DNA of 64,000 bases from Tetracladium setigerum (taxonomy: Eukaryota > Ascomycota > Leotiomycetes > Helotiales). Under the pieces are notes generated by a model. That model ran no database searches. It saw nothing but the letters and a program-made list of their open reading frames with translations, and had not been told where the DNA came from. The stretch covers positions 1,984,001 through 2,048,000 of the forward strand of contig PZJY01000009.1 in NCBI GenBank assembly GCA_031472005.1, read 5' to 3'. Below, piece by piece: positions 1 through 10,017 of this stretch; the stretch's first letter is position 1; every line of letters begins with the position of its first letter. A program made the translations under genes and the position numbers.

Positions 1-1386
1 TAGAAACAAGGAATTTCCGAGTTCCGGCATGCTTTGCCGGATCAATCTTGCGCAAAATGGCATTTCCTAGTTCAAGGAGACCTTCCGGTATACCACCTGC
101 TCCGGGATCGTCAATGACCTCAAATAGACCTTGGACAGCGGCGGTATAAAATTCATCAGCAGCAATGGAATCTTTAGCATTGCGCGGTTCGACGCGGATA
201 CGCGTGCCAGCTTCGTCCTCAGCAGTCTCCAATAAAAAGGCTCCATCCTCAAGGATTTTCATCAGGTACCACTCCATGTTGCTTCGGCCTGACCAGTCAC
301 GCATGGCAGTCCAAACATTGAGCACAGAACAGATGAACGGATCAGTGGCAGTGTTTCCCTCCATAATCATTCTTGCGCATACGGTGGCCCATACATCTGT
401 TCTCCTGAGATCCTCCAGGGAATCTGGACCGGCGGAATTTGCAAAGCAAGTATGGATCAACGCAGATAAGGGATCATGACGTTGAAAGGAAAGCAAGCGG
501 TCAACTGCAGATGGTACATTCGCGGGAGATCTGTTTGCTTGAGCACTTTTAGACTTGGTATGAAATGGCAAAACGGAGTTTACTGCCTCCAATCCTTGAT
601 GAAAGACAGTCAGAGCAATTGTCTCTGCGGAGGTAAGACTGGAAATGCGGCTGGCCAAATAATCTGGGTTCGTCCGGATTTGAGTAAGAAAGTTCAACAA
701 CGTGACACGAGAGCGATGGGGAATCTCAAGCATAAAGTTGGGGAGGGCAGCGGATTGTCCCCCGAAGGCTTCTGGCGTCCATTGTCCAAATCAGGCTCCA
801 AAAGGGCGTAACGACGTGTTGCATCGCAGGAATTCCGGACATCATGAATGGCATTGTACAGATTGGCAAAATGTTTCTTCTCATCGGTCCTAAAATTGTC
901 AACCAACGTGCGATGCGCAAGTTCTCCGCATCGCGCCAGGCGTGCAGACAACGCCGTAGTAATCAAAGATCTCTGAAGTCGGATGCGAGAATGGGCTCGC
1001 TTTCTCTCCTGGTATGTGGACAGCCTGACCAAATGTGCGAGTTCTTCGAGGCTCGTAGTGGCAGCTGGCGCAGTCACTTCAGATATCTGTGGATTCAGAT
1101 ACTGCGATACATCCTGGATAAGAGGCAAAAGCCGTGGTTTGGAGGAGGGGGTAGTAGGCTCTGAGGGGGTATTCTTCAGGTCTAACACTTGTTTAAGGGG
1201 GTCATTTCTGCGAGATGCAGGAGATGGGGATATCCTCCTCCTTGACGTGCTGCGAGTCCTCTCTCTGTCTGCGGGCTCCTTGTAGGACTGGGGAGGTCTA
1301 TGAGGGCTTCGAGACTGGAATCGATGTAGTCTCGGGGGACTTGTTGATTCGCGGGGGGGAGGGAGTTGGACTTCGGGAGGAAACAT
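1..1386 (-). CDS. Conserved fungal protein, possible RasGAP/VPS9-type regulator (3' end off window)
   Basis: The gene starts at 1386 and runs leftwards off the window, so only the N-terminal ~450 residues are seen. Residues 1-75 are proline-, serine- and arginine-rich and look disordered. From about residue 75 the protein is helical and conserved-looking (motif RLLPLIQDVSQYL; then LYNAIHDVRNSCDATRRYALLEPDL). The frame then changes near 781-786 and continues without stops to base 1 (IPHRSRVTLLNFLTQIRTNP, then DLRRTDVWATVCARM). Either one base is missing there, or a 44-nt intron with a weak GTCGTT donor, a CTGAT branch site and a CCAG acceptor bridges the two frames. The segment with FLTQIRTNP resembles the RasGAP-like region of GAPVD1/VPS9-type proteins, but this is a weak family guess. 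I am confident that it is a gene and not confident of its function. Confidence 0.6.
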
Positions 1387-3570
1387 GCGTAATCGTGGGC
1401 GACACAGCTGTAGAGTATTAGCAAAATTCCAGAGCTATATATAATGCGCAAGGGAGAGACAAGAAACCACGAGGAGAGGCGTGCGCAGGCCCCGGGAGGG
1501 AGAGACTACGCTGCATGGTTATCATTGCTCCATTTGGCGCCAAAGTTATTTGCGATCTCGAGCTTTCCAGCACCGAGATGCCCAAGTTTGCTTCGTTGCA
1601 ATGGAAGAAGTTGAAGAGGGTAGTTGTGGTGTTTGTTGACTTGGCTGGACGAGGCAATACCGCTTGGTCTGTAGCTGCGGGGCGCTTTAATCTGTGGATG
1701 GGAAATGGGATATCAAGACAACAGCAACAACAGCAACAACAACAATAACCCAGCGATATCGACAACAAAAGCGCTGCTCTCTCCGGACAAGATGGTAGCA
1801 AGAAAAATGGCAAGAAGAAGTATCACAATGAGCAGTCAGAACGAAAAGAATCGGAGCAGAGGGAGGTGCCAGAGTCGCATCGCATCGACGGGTATGGACC
1901 CATCACGCTCCCACATCTCACGTCGATGCTGAGTGGTCGCCGCTGGGAGCCACTGCCAGCAAACACATGCCGGTCATCGAACCCTGCCAATCACAACGGC
2001 GACGATACCACCAGGCCAGCACCCCACGAGTCCATGGTTCGAGGCTGCCGTCCAACGAGCGAGCAGCATGAAATGCCAGATGTTCGAAGAAGACTCGAAT
2101 GCTTCCTCTGAGTCGATATGACTCCCGCTAGCCCCTTCAGCCTCCGAAGATATAGATTCAGATCCAAAGACCTGCTGCACGACAATCTGCAGCTAGGATT
2201 GGACGTCGTACAAGCTTCTCGGGTGGCACTGGGTTGAATGGGTGGAGGTGGAAGTCGCTGGGACATACATTCTTGACAGCTGAGAAGCCAAAGTGATTGA
2301 TTGGGAGGTAGAGAGCAGCTGGAAGCTGTCAAAGTCTAATAAACGAATTGTTGACAAAAGAAGTGTGGCCAGCAAATGGAATCGCCTTCAGATCTATATC
2401 CTTGGAGACTTGTGGACTCCTGGCGCAAGGCAAACCTTCCCTTGACAACGAGTGTTTGCTCGTTGCGCAACGGGTCTCAAAACATTCTCGGAATATGGCC
2501 ACGACCTATGTTGAACAGCAAAGTCCTGCGACACCACATTACCGCCGCTACCACAACCCCATAGCTCCCCAGTATAGGATACAGACGATGTGCTGGTCGC
2601 AGGAACGGCCGCGTGCATATTCGATACCATCAAACCTCGTCTGGTATCAAGTCATTTATTTTCTGTGTTGCCTCTCTGCTCCACTGGGACTGGCTCTTGC
2701 ATCTGTGTATGAAATTCATGTATTGCCAGCACACACTGCCTGAACTTCCAAACGCACGGCTGCCAACTTTGAAATTAACCATTTAAGTTGCATTTGCCAC
2801 TGATGAGCTGGCTATTTGCATGTGTCCATTTTTTTTTTTTTTATTGAACAGATTGCACTCACCAGAGGGTATGGTGTCCAATTTCACGAATAGGGTGATA
2901 TGTTACCTGCCTTTGCTTCAAACAGATGATAGCTCGAGAGAAATTCCAGAGCAGTGGAGGAGGACATTTACGTCTTCCAGTCTAGAGTTTTTAAGTTTAA
3001 AATGAGTAATAGAATAACTTCTCTGCTTGAATATCATCCCCATTCTTGAAAAACTTCTGGATACAAAATAAATAAGCGGCGAAATTACCTCCATCTTGAA
3101 GGCTTGCCTATCTGCCTCTTGCAGGAGTTGGAGAAGGTAATTTTATACACCAACTCCTCATTGAGAAAATCTATCAGTTCTGGTCCGCACTGGTATAAAC
3201 ATACTCGCGAAGCGCCCTCAAAGTTCGTGGGTAACAGATTCTCATCTGCATGCCTCATTGCTCACTGCAGCACGTGACAAACCAGCTGGTTGCTCAGGTG
3301 AGAATCAACCAAAAATAGGGGAAGCGCAAAAGCACCAGGGATGCCAAGTAGGACATTGAATGAATTCTTCTCTAAAAGCAAAAGCTGCTCGACAAAAACT
3401 GGGCATCTTGGGTCTGGAGCTGGTTATGTTTTAATTACAATGATAGTACACCTACTCGAACCCCTCGTCAGGAAAAGTCAGCTACTCCTCAGTTACCACC
3501 CCTTGTGTCTTACCCCATCTACCACGCGAAAAGATCTCTCACTCACCGACCCGTCCAATTTCAGCTATGA
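1387..3570. other. Intergenic region without a convincing gene
   Basis: About 2.2 kb separates the start of the left-edge gene from the 3' end of the first F-box-like gene. Open frames here are short, overlap on both strands and have low-complexity or compositionally odd translations. A nine-unit CAA/CAG triplet run lies at 1719-1745 and a run of 14 T at 2829-2842. The first few hundred bases above 1386 probably hold the promoter and 5' leader of the minus-strand gene. Confidence 0.6.
1719..1745. repeat. CAR trinucleotide microsatellite
   Basis: Nine consecutive CAA or CAG triplets end directly at a TAA. In the plus frame they would encode polyglutamine. No gene model supports translation, so I read this as a simple-sequence repeat in the leader or promoter area of the minus-strand gene. 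Confidence 0.85.
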
Positions 3571-4625
3571 TCAGAAATAGGGAAAATAGGGACTCCCAGG
3601 AGAAACTGCCATGATAATCCTCTCCCACAGATCAGAATCCTCCCCACCGCTAGCAGCTTCAACCATTTGCATTTGCACGGCGTGCAAGTTGTTTACAAAA
3701 ACATGGAAGCTCCAACAATATAGATACCATTTCCCCAGAGCTCTCATATCCGTCATATCCAGTGACAAGAAGTCGTCTTGAATAACCTTCAACGCCATTT
3801 GCTTCCACCACCACTGTCCCTTGTTATGTGGAGATGGTAGCCGGAGCATCAACGAACATTGGGATCTCTCATAATCCTCGTAGCTCTTTCTCAGTCGAAC
3901 CTCCGCAGGTAGATTATAAACGCCCGGACCGTAAACCGCAAGATTCAGTAGCTTCCACGGATAGCCCCTGGAAATGCGGTAGCGGCGACCCAGACCAGAC
4001 CAATTCTTCAGAAGCGATAGGAGTGTGATTTGTGAGTCTGGATCGTCCGGGTAAGCTTCGGAAGAGAGCAAAAACACAGGCATAGAAGGTGCATGGAATT
4101 CGCGAAGGAACTTGTAGAACGAGCTGCAGGTCAGGGAGAGAGCCATTTGTCCGCAGGGGTTGAGGAGTTCGTAGATCAACTTCAGAGCGTCTTTGGGGAG
4201 GGTCTTGATGCTGACGACGTGCGATTTATTTGGTGGAAGCCAGATTGTGCGAACTTTTTCTGATGTTAGAGAGTTTCTGGAATGAAGTGATTGAAGAGGA
4301 GAAGAGTCTTACCTGGTCTTAGAAGCACCTTCTGGTATTGGTCCGCCTCGTAAGGGGAGTGAGCTGGATAGTTTTGATCAAATGATCGAGGGATTGGATA
4401 CTTGGCGAGGAAATCCTGATAAGTAACCCCACTACCAGGAATATCGTATGGGAAAGAGCCATTGGGTCCTTGAAATTGATCTGGAATTATGACCAACTCG
4501 TATGTTTCGTAGGAGTTTGACTCGTCGGCAATGGTTTGGTAGGGAGACTCGTGACCAGCTGAAGAGCCTCGAGACAGCGTGCTCTTCAAACCCAGAACTT
4601 TGACCAGGATCGACATGATAGGCAA
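3571..4625 (-). CDS. F-box-like protein, copy A (333 aa, two exons)
   Basis: Exon 1 is 4625-4313 and exon 2 is 4259-3571. They are joined across a 53-nt GT-AG intron (GTAAGA donor, ACATCAG acceptor, phase 1), giving 333 residues. Residues ~1-104 form a polar N-terminal region of unknown role. Just after the junction comes an F-box-like helix pair (LPKDALKLIYELLNPCGQMA, then LSLTCSSFYKFLRE), the usual Leu-Pro start followed by a Cys-x-x-F/Y hinge. F-box proteins usually recruit substrates to SCF ubiquitin ligases; the substrate here cannot be inferred. The C-terminal half has the motif LPSPHNKGQWWWK followed by an Ile/Asp-rich helix. The same block occurs in the gene at 5543-6600 and in the relic near 39150, so these form one local family. 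Confidence 0.72.
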
Positions 4626-5542
4626 TTTATTTTATCAGAGCCTTGTCAGCTTCGAGAATGTTGAGGCGCGGTATGGTGGAAGGCAAACAATTTGTTGAGC
4701 TGAATGCGCTCTTGTTTGTGAGAGCGATTGCTGCGTAAAAGAAAAGTGTTGTGTCAAGCGCGTTGAAGGAACAAGATATGCAGACAAATAGAATAAAGTA
4801 GCAGATGTTCTTCTAGTATTTGGTGAGAATGTTGAGGGTGCACTGTCAAGTGTCAACAGAGCGTCTGTTGTATGGGAGTTGGCTGGGTGGATGTCTTTAT
4901 CAGGCTAGGTGGAGCTCTGCCAGGTGACCAACTTCTGCTCTTTCGCCGCATCTTTGCAGACAAAGCTACAGAAAGAATAAAAAACAATTGAAGCATTTCT
5001 CATGTACTACTCTCTAGTTTGCCTTTGCCAGCGATAAATTATAGTCGCAAAACGAGAGAAGTGAAGATGATGGTCCGGATAGCCGAAGTAAACAAAATTA
5101 GCCGAGATTCCAGCACAACCCGTCTCCTCGTCACACTTTTGATGCACTGCGTCTACAGTGCAACGATGCAGAATCTCTAGCAACAATGAAAGGTATGACA
5201 TCAAACTAAAGCTCAATTGATCCATCTGATTGCAGAAAAACGTCAGAAAGCAGCACTCTCGCACGTGACAAGAACAACAGCAGAAACGCACTACTTACCC
5301 TACCACAACTGCTTTTCATTAATTTCATCTCGCGCAGAACACAATTTACTATTTACGTCTAGGCTCTCACGTATAAACATGCGCATGGAAGAGGGAATTA
5401 CTTGGCATGATGATATTGAGAAGTGAAATAGCCGGTGAGGAGTACCATGCTAGAACATATCGACACAACGATTAAAAATTCTCCAGGTCCCTTCCATGAT
5501 GCGGAGAACAAATACCAGAAGGCAAAATCTGTCTTTACTTCT
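4626..5542. other. Intergenic, two minus-strand F-box-like genes in tandem
   Basis: This holds the promoter of copy A (pyrimidine-rich on the coding strand just above 4625) and the 3' flank of copy B. Small open frames on both strands have no recognisable domain or codon pattern. I see no RNA gene or repeat. Confidence 0.5.
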
Positions 5543-6600
5543 CTATAGTTGCGCACGTCTGATATTCAATGAGCGCCTGAGGCTCTGCTTTCCCCAGGTT
5601 TCCGCGTACTCTTGTGCATCAAACTTCCTGCGTACACTGGACAGCCCCTCCCTGCAAATCACGATAGTTACCCAATCATCTAGCCACTCTTGGAATGTCT
5701 TTCCAGAATCCATATCTTCCAAAATAATCTTTTTGCAAATATCATCCCAAGCATCTCCCATGCCAAATGGAGAAGGTAGAGCTGGAATTTTTCCATGCTT
5801 CTTAGCCAAATGAGTCGATTTCTCATGATCGAAGTATCTGCAGGCCCAACCCCGCCAGGCAAGCTTTCTATCATCAGGTGGATATGTGGTTTTATTGAAG
5901 AAGCATGCTTCATCAAGGCCACCCGTGGCAGGAACCCAGTCCTCGAAGTCATAATTTGGACCGATCCAGTTAGTGATCAAGTGGTAGAGTGGCGCATACA
6001 TGCATTCGGTGGGCTTGAGCTTCTTGAGGAAAAGGAGTCGGGTGTCATGGTGATTGCCTCCCCCGCAACTGCAATCCAGCATGGATGTCATTCCTTTGGC
6101 GAAGTATGGTTTGCAAACTGGGTATAATTGCGTGCATGTGAGACCTAGGCAAATGGCGACAATTGGATTGCAGAAGCCCGCAATCGTTGAGAGGATCTCA
6201 GGGGCCATGGTTAAGAGTGTTGCGCGCTTGTCGTGGCCTTTGGAGCCTGTTCATAACGTTAGCATTTTTATTTTGATTTGACATAATAAACGAGATTACT
6301 ACTGACTTTTCATCTGTTCAGCAGTTTTCGGACTACCAGGTGTCTCAAAATCTGGTCCAGTGTAGAGAACAAGTCGAGTTTCGGTATTGGACAGAACTGA
6401 GCAAATGACAATTAGCAACCCTCAGAAAATCTAGGATGAGCCTGTAACTTACTTGTAAAGTTTCCTGCGCTTTGCGAGGTGTTGGGTGTTGCTCCAGCAT
6501 GCGAAGCAAGCTGCTTCTCGGCCTTGGAGGGCTTCAGCAAATCGTCAGCCATAGCGAAACTCTGCGAGGTTTGGTTTTTGGTGCGTAAATTGTTGGACAA
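5543..6600 (-). CDS. F-box-like protein, copy B (313 aa, three exons)
   Basis: Exons 6600-6453, 6396-6307 and 6246-5543 join in consistent phase (1, 1) across 56- and 60-nt GT-AG introns to give 313 residues. Residues 1-50 are polar (start MSNNLRTKNQTSQSF). The middle exon encodes a short hydrophobic strand (TRLVLYTGPDFETPG). The F-box-like segment follows (MAPEILSTIAGFCNPIVAIC, LGLTCTQLYP), close to the LPPEI...L..TC...Y pattern of fungal F-box-like proteins. The C-terminal half carries the block LPSPFGMGDAWDDICKK and then FQEWLDDW, which parallels copy A (LPSPHNKGQWWWK) and the relic at 38640-39420. A likely role is as an SCF adaptor, by family inference only. The substrate is unknown. Confidence 0.75.
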
Positions 6601-7320
6601 AGATAAAGAAGAAGAGGAGGTTCGTTTGGTGCTTTGAATATGGTGAAGTGACTGGAATGGACGCCAAGAGACGCTAGTAAGTTCGCTTCATCTTTAGCGC
6701 CAATTGTCATATGATTATGAGCCTAGCAAACTTTCAATGCTGGAAGGGCATGGGTGTCTGTTAGTGGAGTGTTGGAATCTAGTCGAGGACGAGAAGAGGG
6801 GGCTTACAATGGTTTAAATATCTCTCGCCAGTTGAGAACGGAATTTACCTTGGCTTCCCTTGCTGACCCTGGGAACTTCACCTTCAAGTTCACTTCAAGA
6901 GTGACTTCCACCAATATCACTTTCAAATTTCAAAGTTTTTAGAGAGCTCTACTTGATAAAAATCAGATGCAATGTTCAATATTAGAAATATTTGCATCCC
7001 AAAAGCATAAGCTAAGCAGCATCAATCGTGAAGAATATTGCCAGTTGGTCGAGATAACACTTCTCAGAACACACATAAAGTTTGATCCCCTACGATGCAA
7101 TACGGTTTACGGTTTAATTTATCCCCATTTATCATTGCACAAGCTCTTACTCCCGTCGTCACCTTTGAAAACCATAATTCATAGCTTCGCAAATGAAGAT
7201 CCTCAACATTTCCTAGACTTTTGTTGTTCTCAGGTATTCGCAAAGCTTGGCACGCTTCAGCACGCTAGTTTCTCACCATCTCAACATCCATCGTGAATCC
7301 TTCTACATCATCTTCCAACA
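6601..7320. other. Divergent promoter region between F-box-like copy B and the HET gene
   Basis: Both neighbours are transcribed away from this 720-base stretch, so it should contain both promoters. Open frames are short and unconvincing. I see nothing else in it. Confidence 0.55.
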
Positions 7321-9582
7321 ATGATCAATATGAATATATGTGAAGTCTGTCAAGGCTTCGATATCAGAGCTTTGCTCCTCGCGTCTGTGGCCCAAGCAAC
7401 CAAAGCTACTAAGACATTAAGCCGCACTCTAGTTGACACGGATGACTTCCGACCGCCACTCCCCAGTTTTACAAACACCATGGAAGCATCGTCGCTCTCA
7501 AGCAATCTTCGGAGAAAGGCTGCAACTTATGCAATCTATTTTGGCAGACTTGGGTGAAAACACTGACTAAGGTCGATTATACAGAGGAATGGTTGGACAA
7601 AACTCTGCCAGGTCAGATATATCTTGGCTCTAGCAGTTGGACGACATCGGGCCAGGGTTTCCCTTACATCACAGTCAATCAGCAGTCCCCTGCTGGTGCC
7701 AGTCGGACACTTTGTTCTTTCGAAGCTTTTGCAGATCGGGGTGAGAATTATTAGTGTTCCAATATGTGGCGTGGCCATTGAATGACAGTGCAAAGATGAC
7801 CTACCCGAGGAAGCGTTGAACTTGATCGGAAGATCTGTATCTCCGGATTCCTCATCACCAGCCTGTATATCTCTTGCGTCAGAATGGCTTCACACATGTC
7901 TTGACGAGCACAAAGACTGCGGCTCGCCGGATGCAAGCCAATTACCAACCAGAGCTATTGACGTTGGTAACGAGAATCAGCATCCCAAACTCGTTACTAC
8001 AAGCGGCAAAACCGGGAAATATATTGCATTAAGCTACTGCTGGGGTGGGGACTCGGACTTTGTCTTTAAAGATAGTAGAAAGGATGCTTTGGAAACCGGT
8101 ATTCCTGTTGATGAGTTTCCGCAGACGCTCCGTGATGCTGTGTTGATTACTCGTCGACTGGGAATTCAGTACGTTTGGATAGATGCTTTGTGTATTAAGC
8201 AGGACTCAGCCGAAGATTGGGCAAGAGAGGCAGCAAAGATGAAGGAAGTCTATACTAGGGCTATTTTGACCGTGATCGCCTCAAACTCGCCCTCGACCCG
8301 CAGTGGAATATTCTCGCCAAGAATATCAGGCCTCAGAGGAGCTGTGGAATTTAGAGGTGCGACTTCAACATCTACAATTTATCTGCGCACCGGTAATGAG
8401 TTATGGGATCATTCGTTGCAGACAAGTCCTCTTATGGGTAGAGGTTGGACGCTTCAAGAAGGATTGATGGCACCGCGGACGCTCTCTTATGGTTCTCAGC
8501 AGATGATTTGGGAGTGCTCTCAGTTTCAGTCAGATGAGGGCGGGAGAACGACCAAAGCAACAGAGGACTATCGATCGAAAGGATTTCTCCAACGCCTTGT
8601 CCGAATTGGAGACAAAGGTATCGTCAAACCGCAGCCGCAATCGTCAATTTTCGGGCGATTGAATCTTCGCTTCATCAAACAGTCTGAGGAAGAATGGTGG
8701 ACGGCATTTTCTATCGCAAACCCATACGATAAATGGTACGATATCTGCGAACAGTTCATGGGACGCTCCTTGACCAAGGACTTTGATGTATTGCCTGCAT
8801 TATCTGGACTTGCTGGTGTGTTCCAACACGTGCTTAACGACACATACCTCGCTGGATTGTGGAAGAAAGACATCATGTGCAGTCTGACATGGTCTCGATC
8901 ACCTCGATTTCCCGCCGATCAGGCTACTCGTTTCGATCATACTCGAAAATCAGGATATCTTGCACCATCATGGAGTTGGGCAAGCATTCCTGGTAAAATC
9001 TCATCTGTGAGCACCAATTGGCAAACTAGACAAGCCTTACAACTTCCAACCACCAAAATCGCGAAGATCATCAGCGTCGACACAACTCCTGCGGGACTCG
9101 ATCCCTATGGAAAAGTTGAAGGCGGAGAACTTGTAATTCGTGGGCGATTCTGTAAAGTGGATCGTTTACCTCCCATATACACCGAAGAGAACCAGTGGCC
9201 CAAAGAGAAGACTGAATGGGGCAAAGGTTCTGCTTTTCAAAAACATATCTACACAGTCGCGGAGATAGTTGATACGACCATCTATGAAAGATACCAGCAG
9301 CACGAATCGTGCCCGTCTCAAGAATTCGCAGTGATCGAATTGATTCGCTGGCAAAGCGCACCAGGAAGCAACCTCCCAGGAATGGATTTCTTGATCTTGG
9401 AATCGACGGGGAAGAAGGACGGAGAGTTTCGCCGTATTGGACAAACTGGAGTAAGAAAGTACCCAGTCCCCGTGAGGGAGGAGGTGACGGAGACGATGTA
9501 TTTTGGCATCACTGCCGAGAATGATGCATACGATCAGGCTATAAAAGAGAATTGGAGCAAAAGAACCATCACGATTGTCTGA
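7321..9582 (+). CDS. HET-domain (heterokaryon incompatibility-like) protein, frame-shifted near 7468
   Basis: The start at 7321 (MINMNICEVCQGFDIRALLL) is typical of HET-type proteins, with Cys-x-x-Cys then FDIR. A later block reads FYKHHGSIVALKQSSEKGCN and LCNLFWQTW, with a second CxxC, but lies in another frame; one extra T in the T4 run at 7467-7470 joins them. An intron at 7741-7795 (GTGAGA...AAAG, phase 1) then leads into a long open frame to 9582. The HET domain proper is YIALSYCWGGD, then LRDAVLITRRLGIQYVWIDA with LCIKQDSAEDW, then GRGWTLQEGLMAPRTLSYG. In characterised cases such proteins trigger cell death after non-self fusion, though most copies have no known allele partner. The expected total is about 740 residues. 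The frame break may be a sequencing deletion or real decay. The gene ends 435 bases from the convergent Ppo gene. Confidence 0.85.
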
Positions 9583-10017
9583 ATCCAAGTAGAAATTTTA
9601 CAATGTCGGCTCCGTAAAATCAATATAAAGTTCTCATCAAAGACTCTTACTGTTTTCAGTGCAGTGGTCATTTAATTCGATTTACGTCTGTTGCTCCGCC
9701 AAGATTAAACTTCATTTGTGAAACAGGTTATGATTACGATTCCTCTTCTTATAGCACCGGAAAGTGGCTGAAATTGAGTCGCAATTTAACACGGAACTGC
9801 AATTGCATACAAAGTATTCTAAAGCAACGCCTAGGAGTCATCAAACAAAACGTTTTTTGATGTTTTAGGAGAGACTCAATAATCCATATCTCAACTAGTG
9901 AAAAGGGCAGCGAACATTCTTCGCACAAGCACATTCCCCGACCTCTCTGCCAGAACCAAGAAAAGAAAAACATTAATGTTTTGCTCTCTTAGCAAGTAAT
10001 ATAATCAAGAGTAAAAC
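9583..10017. other. Convergent 3' flanks of HET and Ppo genes
   Basis: The two genes end towards each other here, so this should hold both 3' untranslated regions. It is AT-rich with no convincing open frame. Confidence 0.55.

Noticed and set aside
1418..1813. Minus-strand frame with a poly-cysteine run
   Set aside because: The run is only the reverse reading of the CAR microsatellite, and the rest shows no domain.
2348..2743. Plus-strand frame of 131 codons
   Set aside because: It has no recognisable motif or neighbouring exon, and similar lengths occur by chance in this region.
9166..9588. Minus-strand frames over the HET gene
   Set aside because: They are antisense to a well-supported HET coding region.
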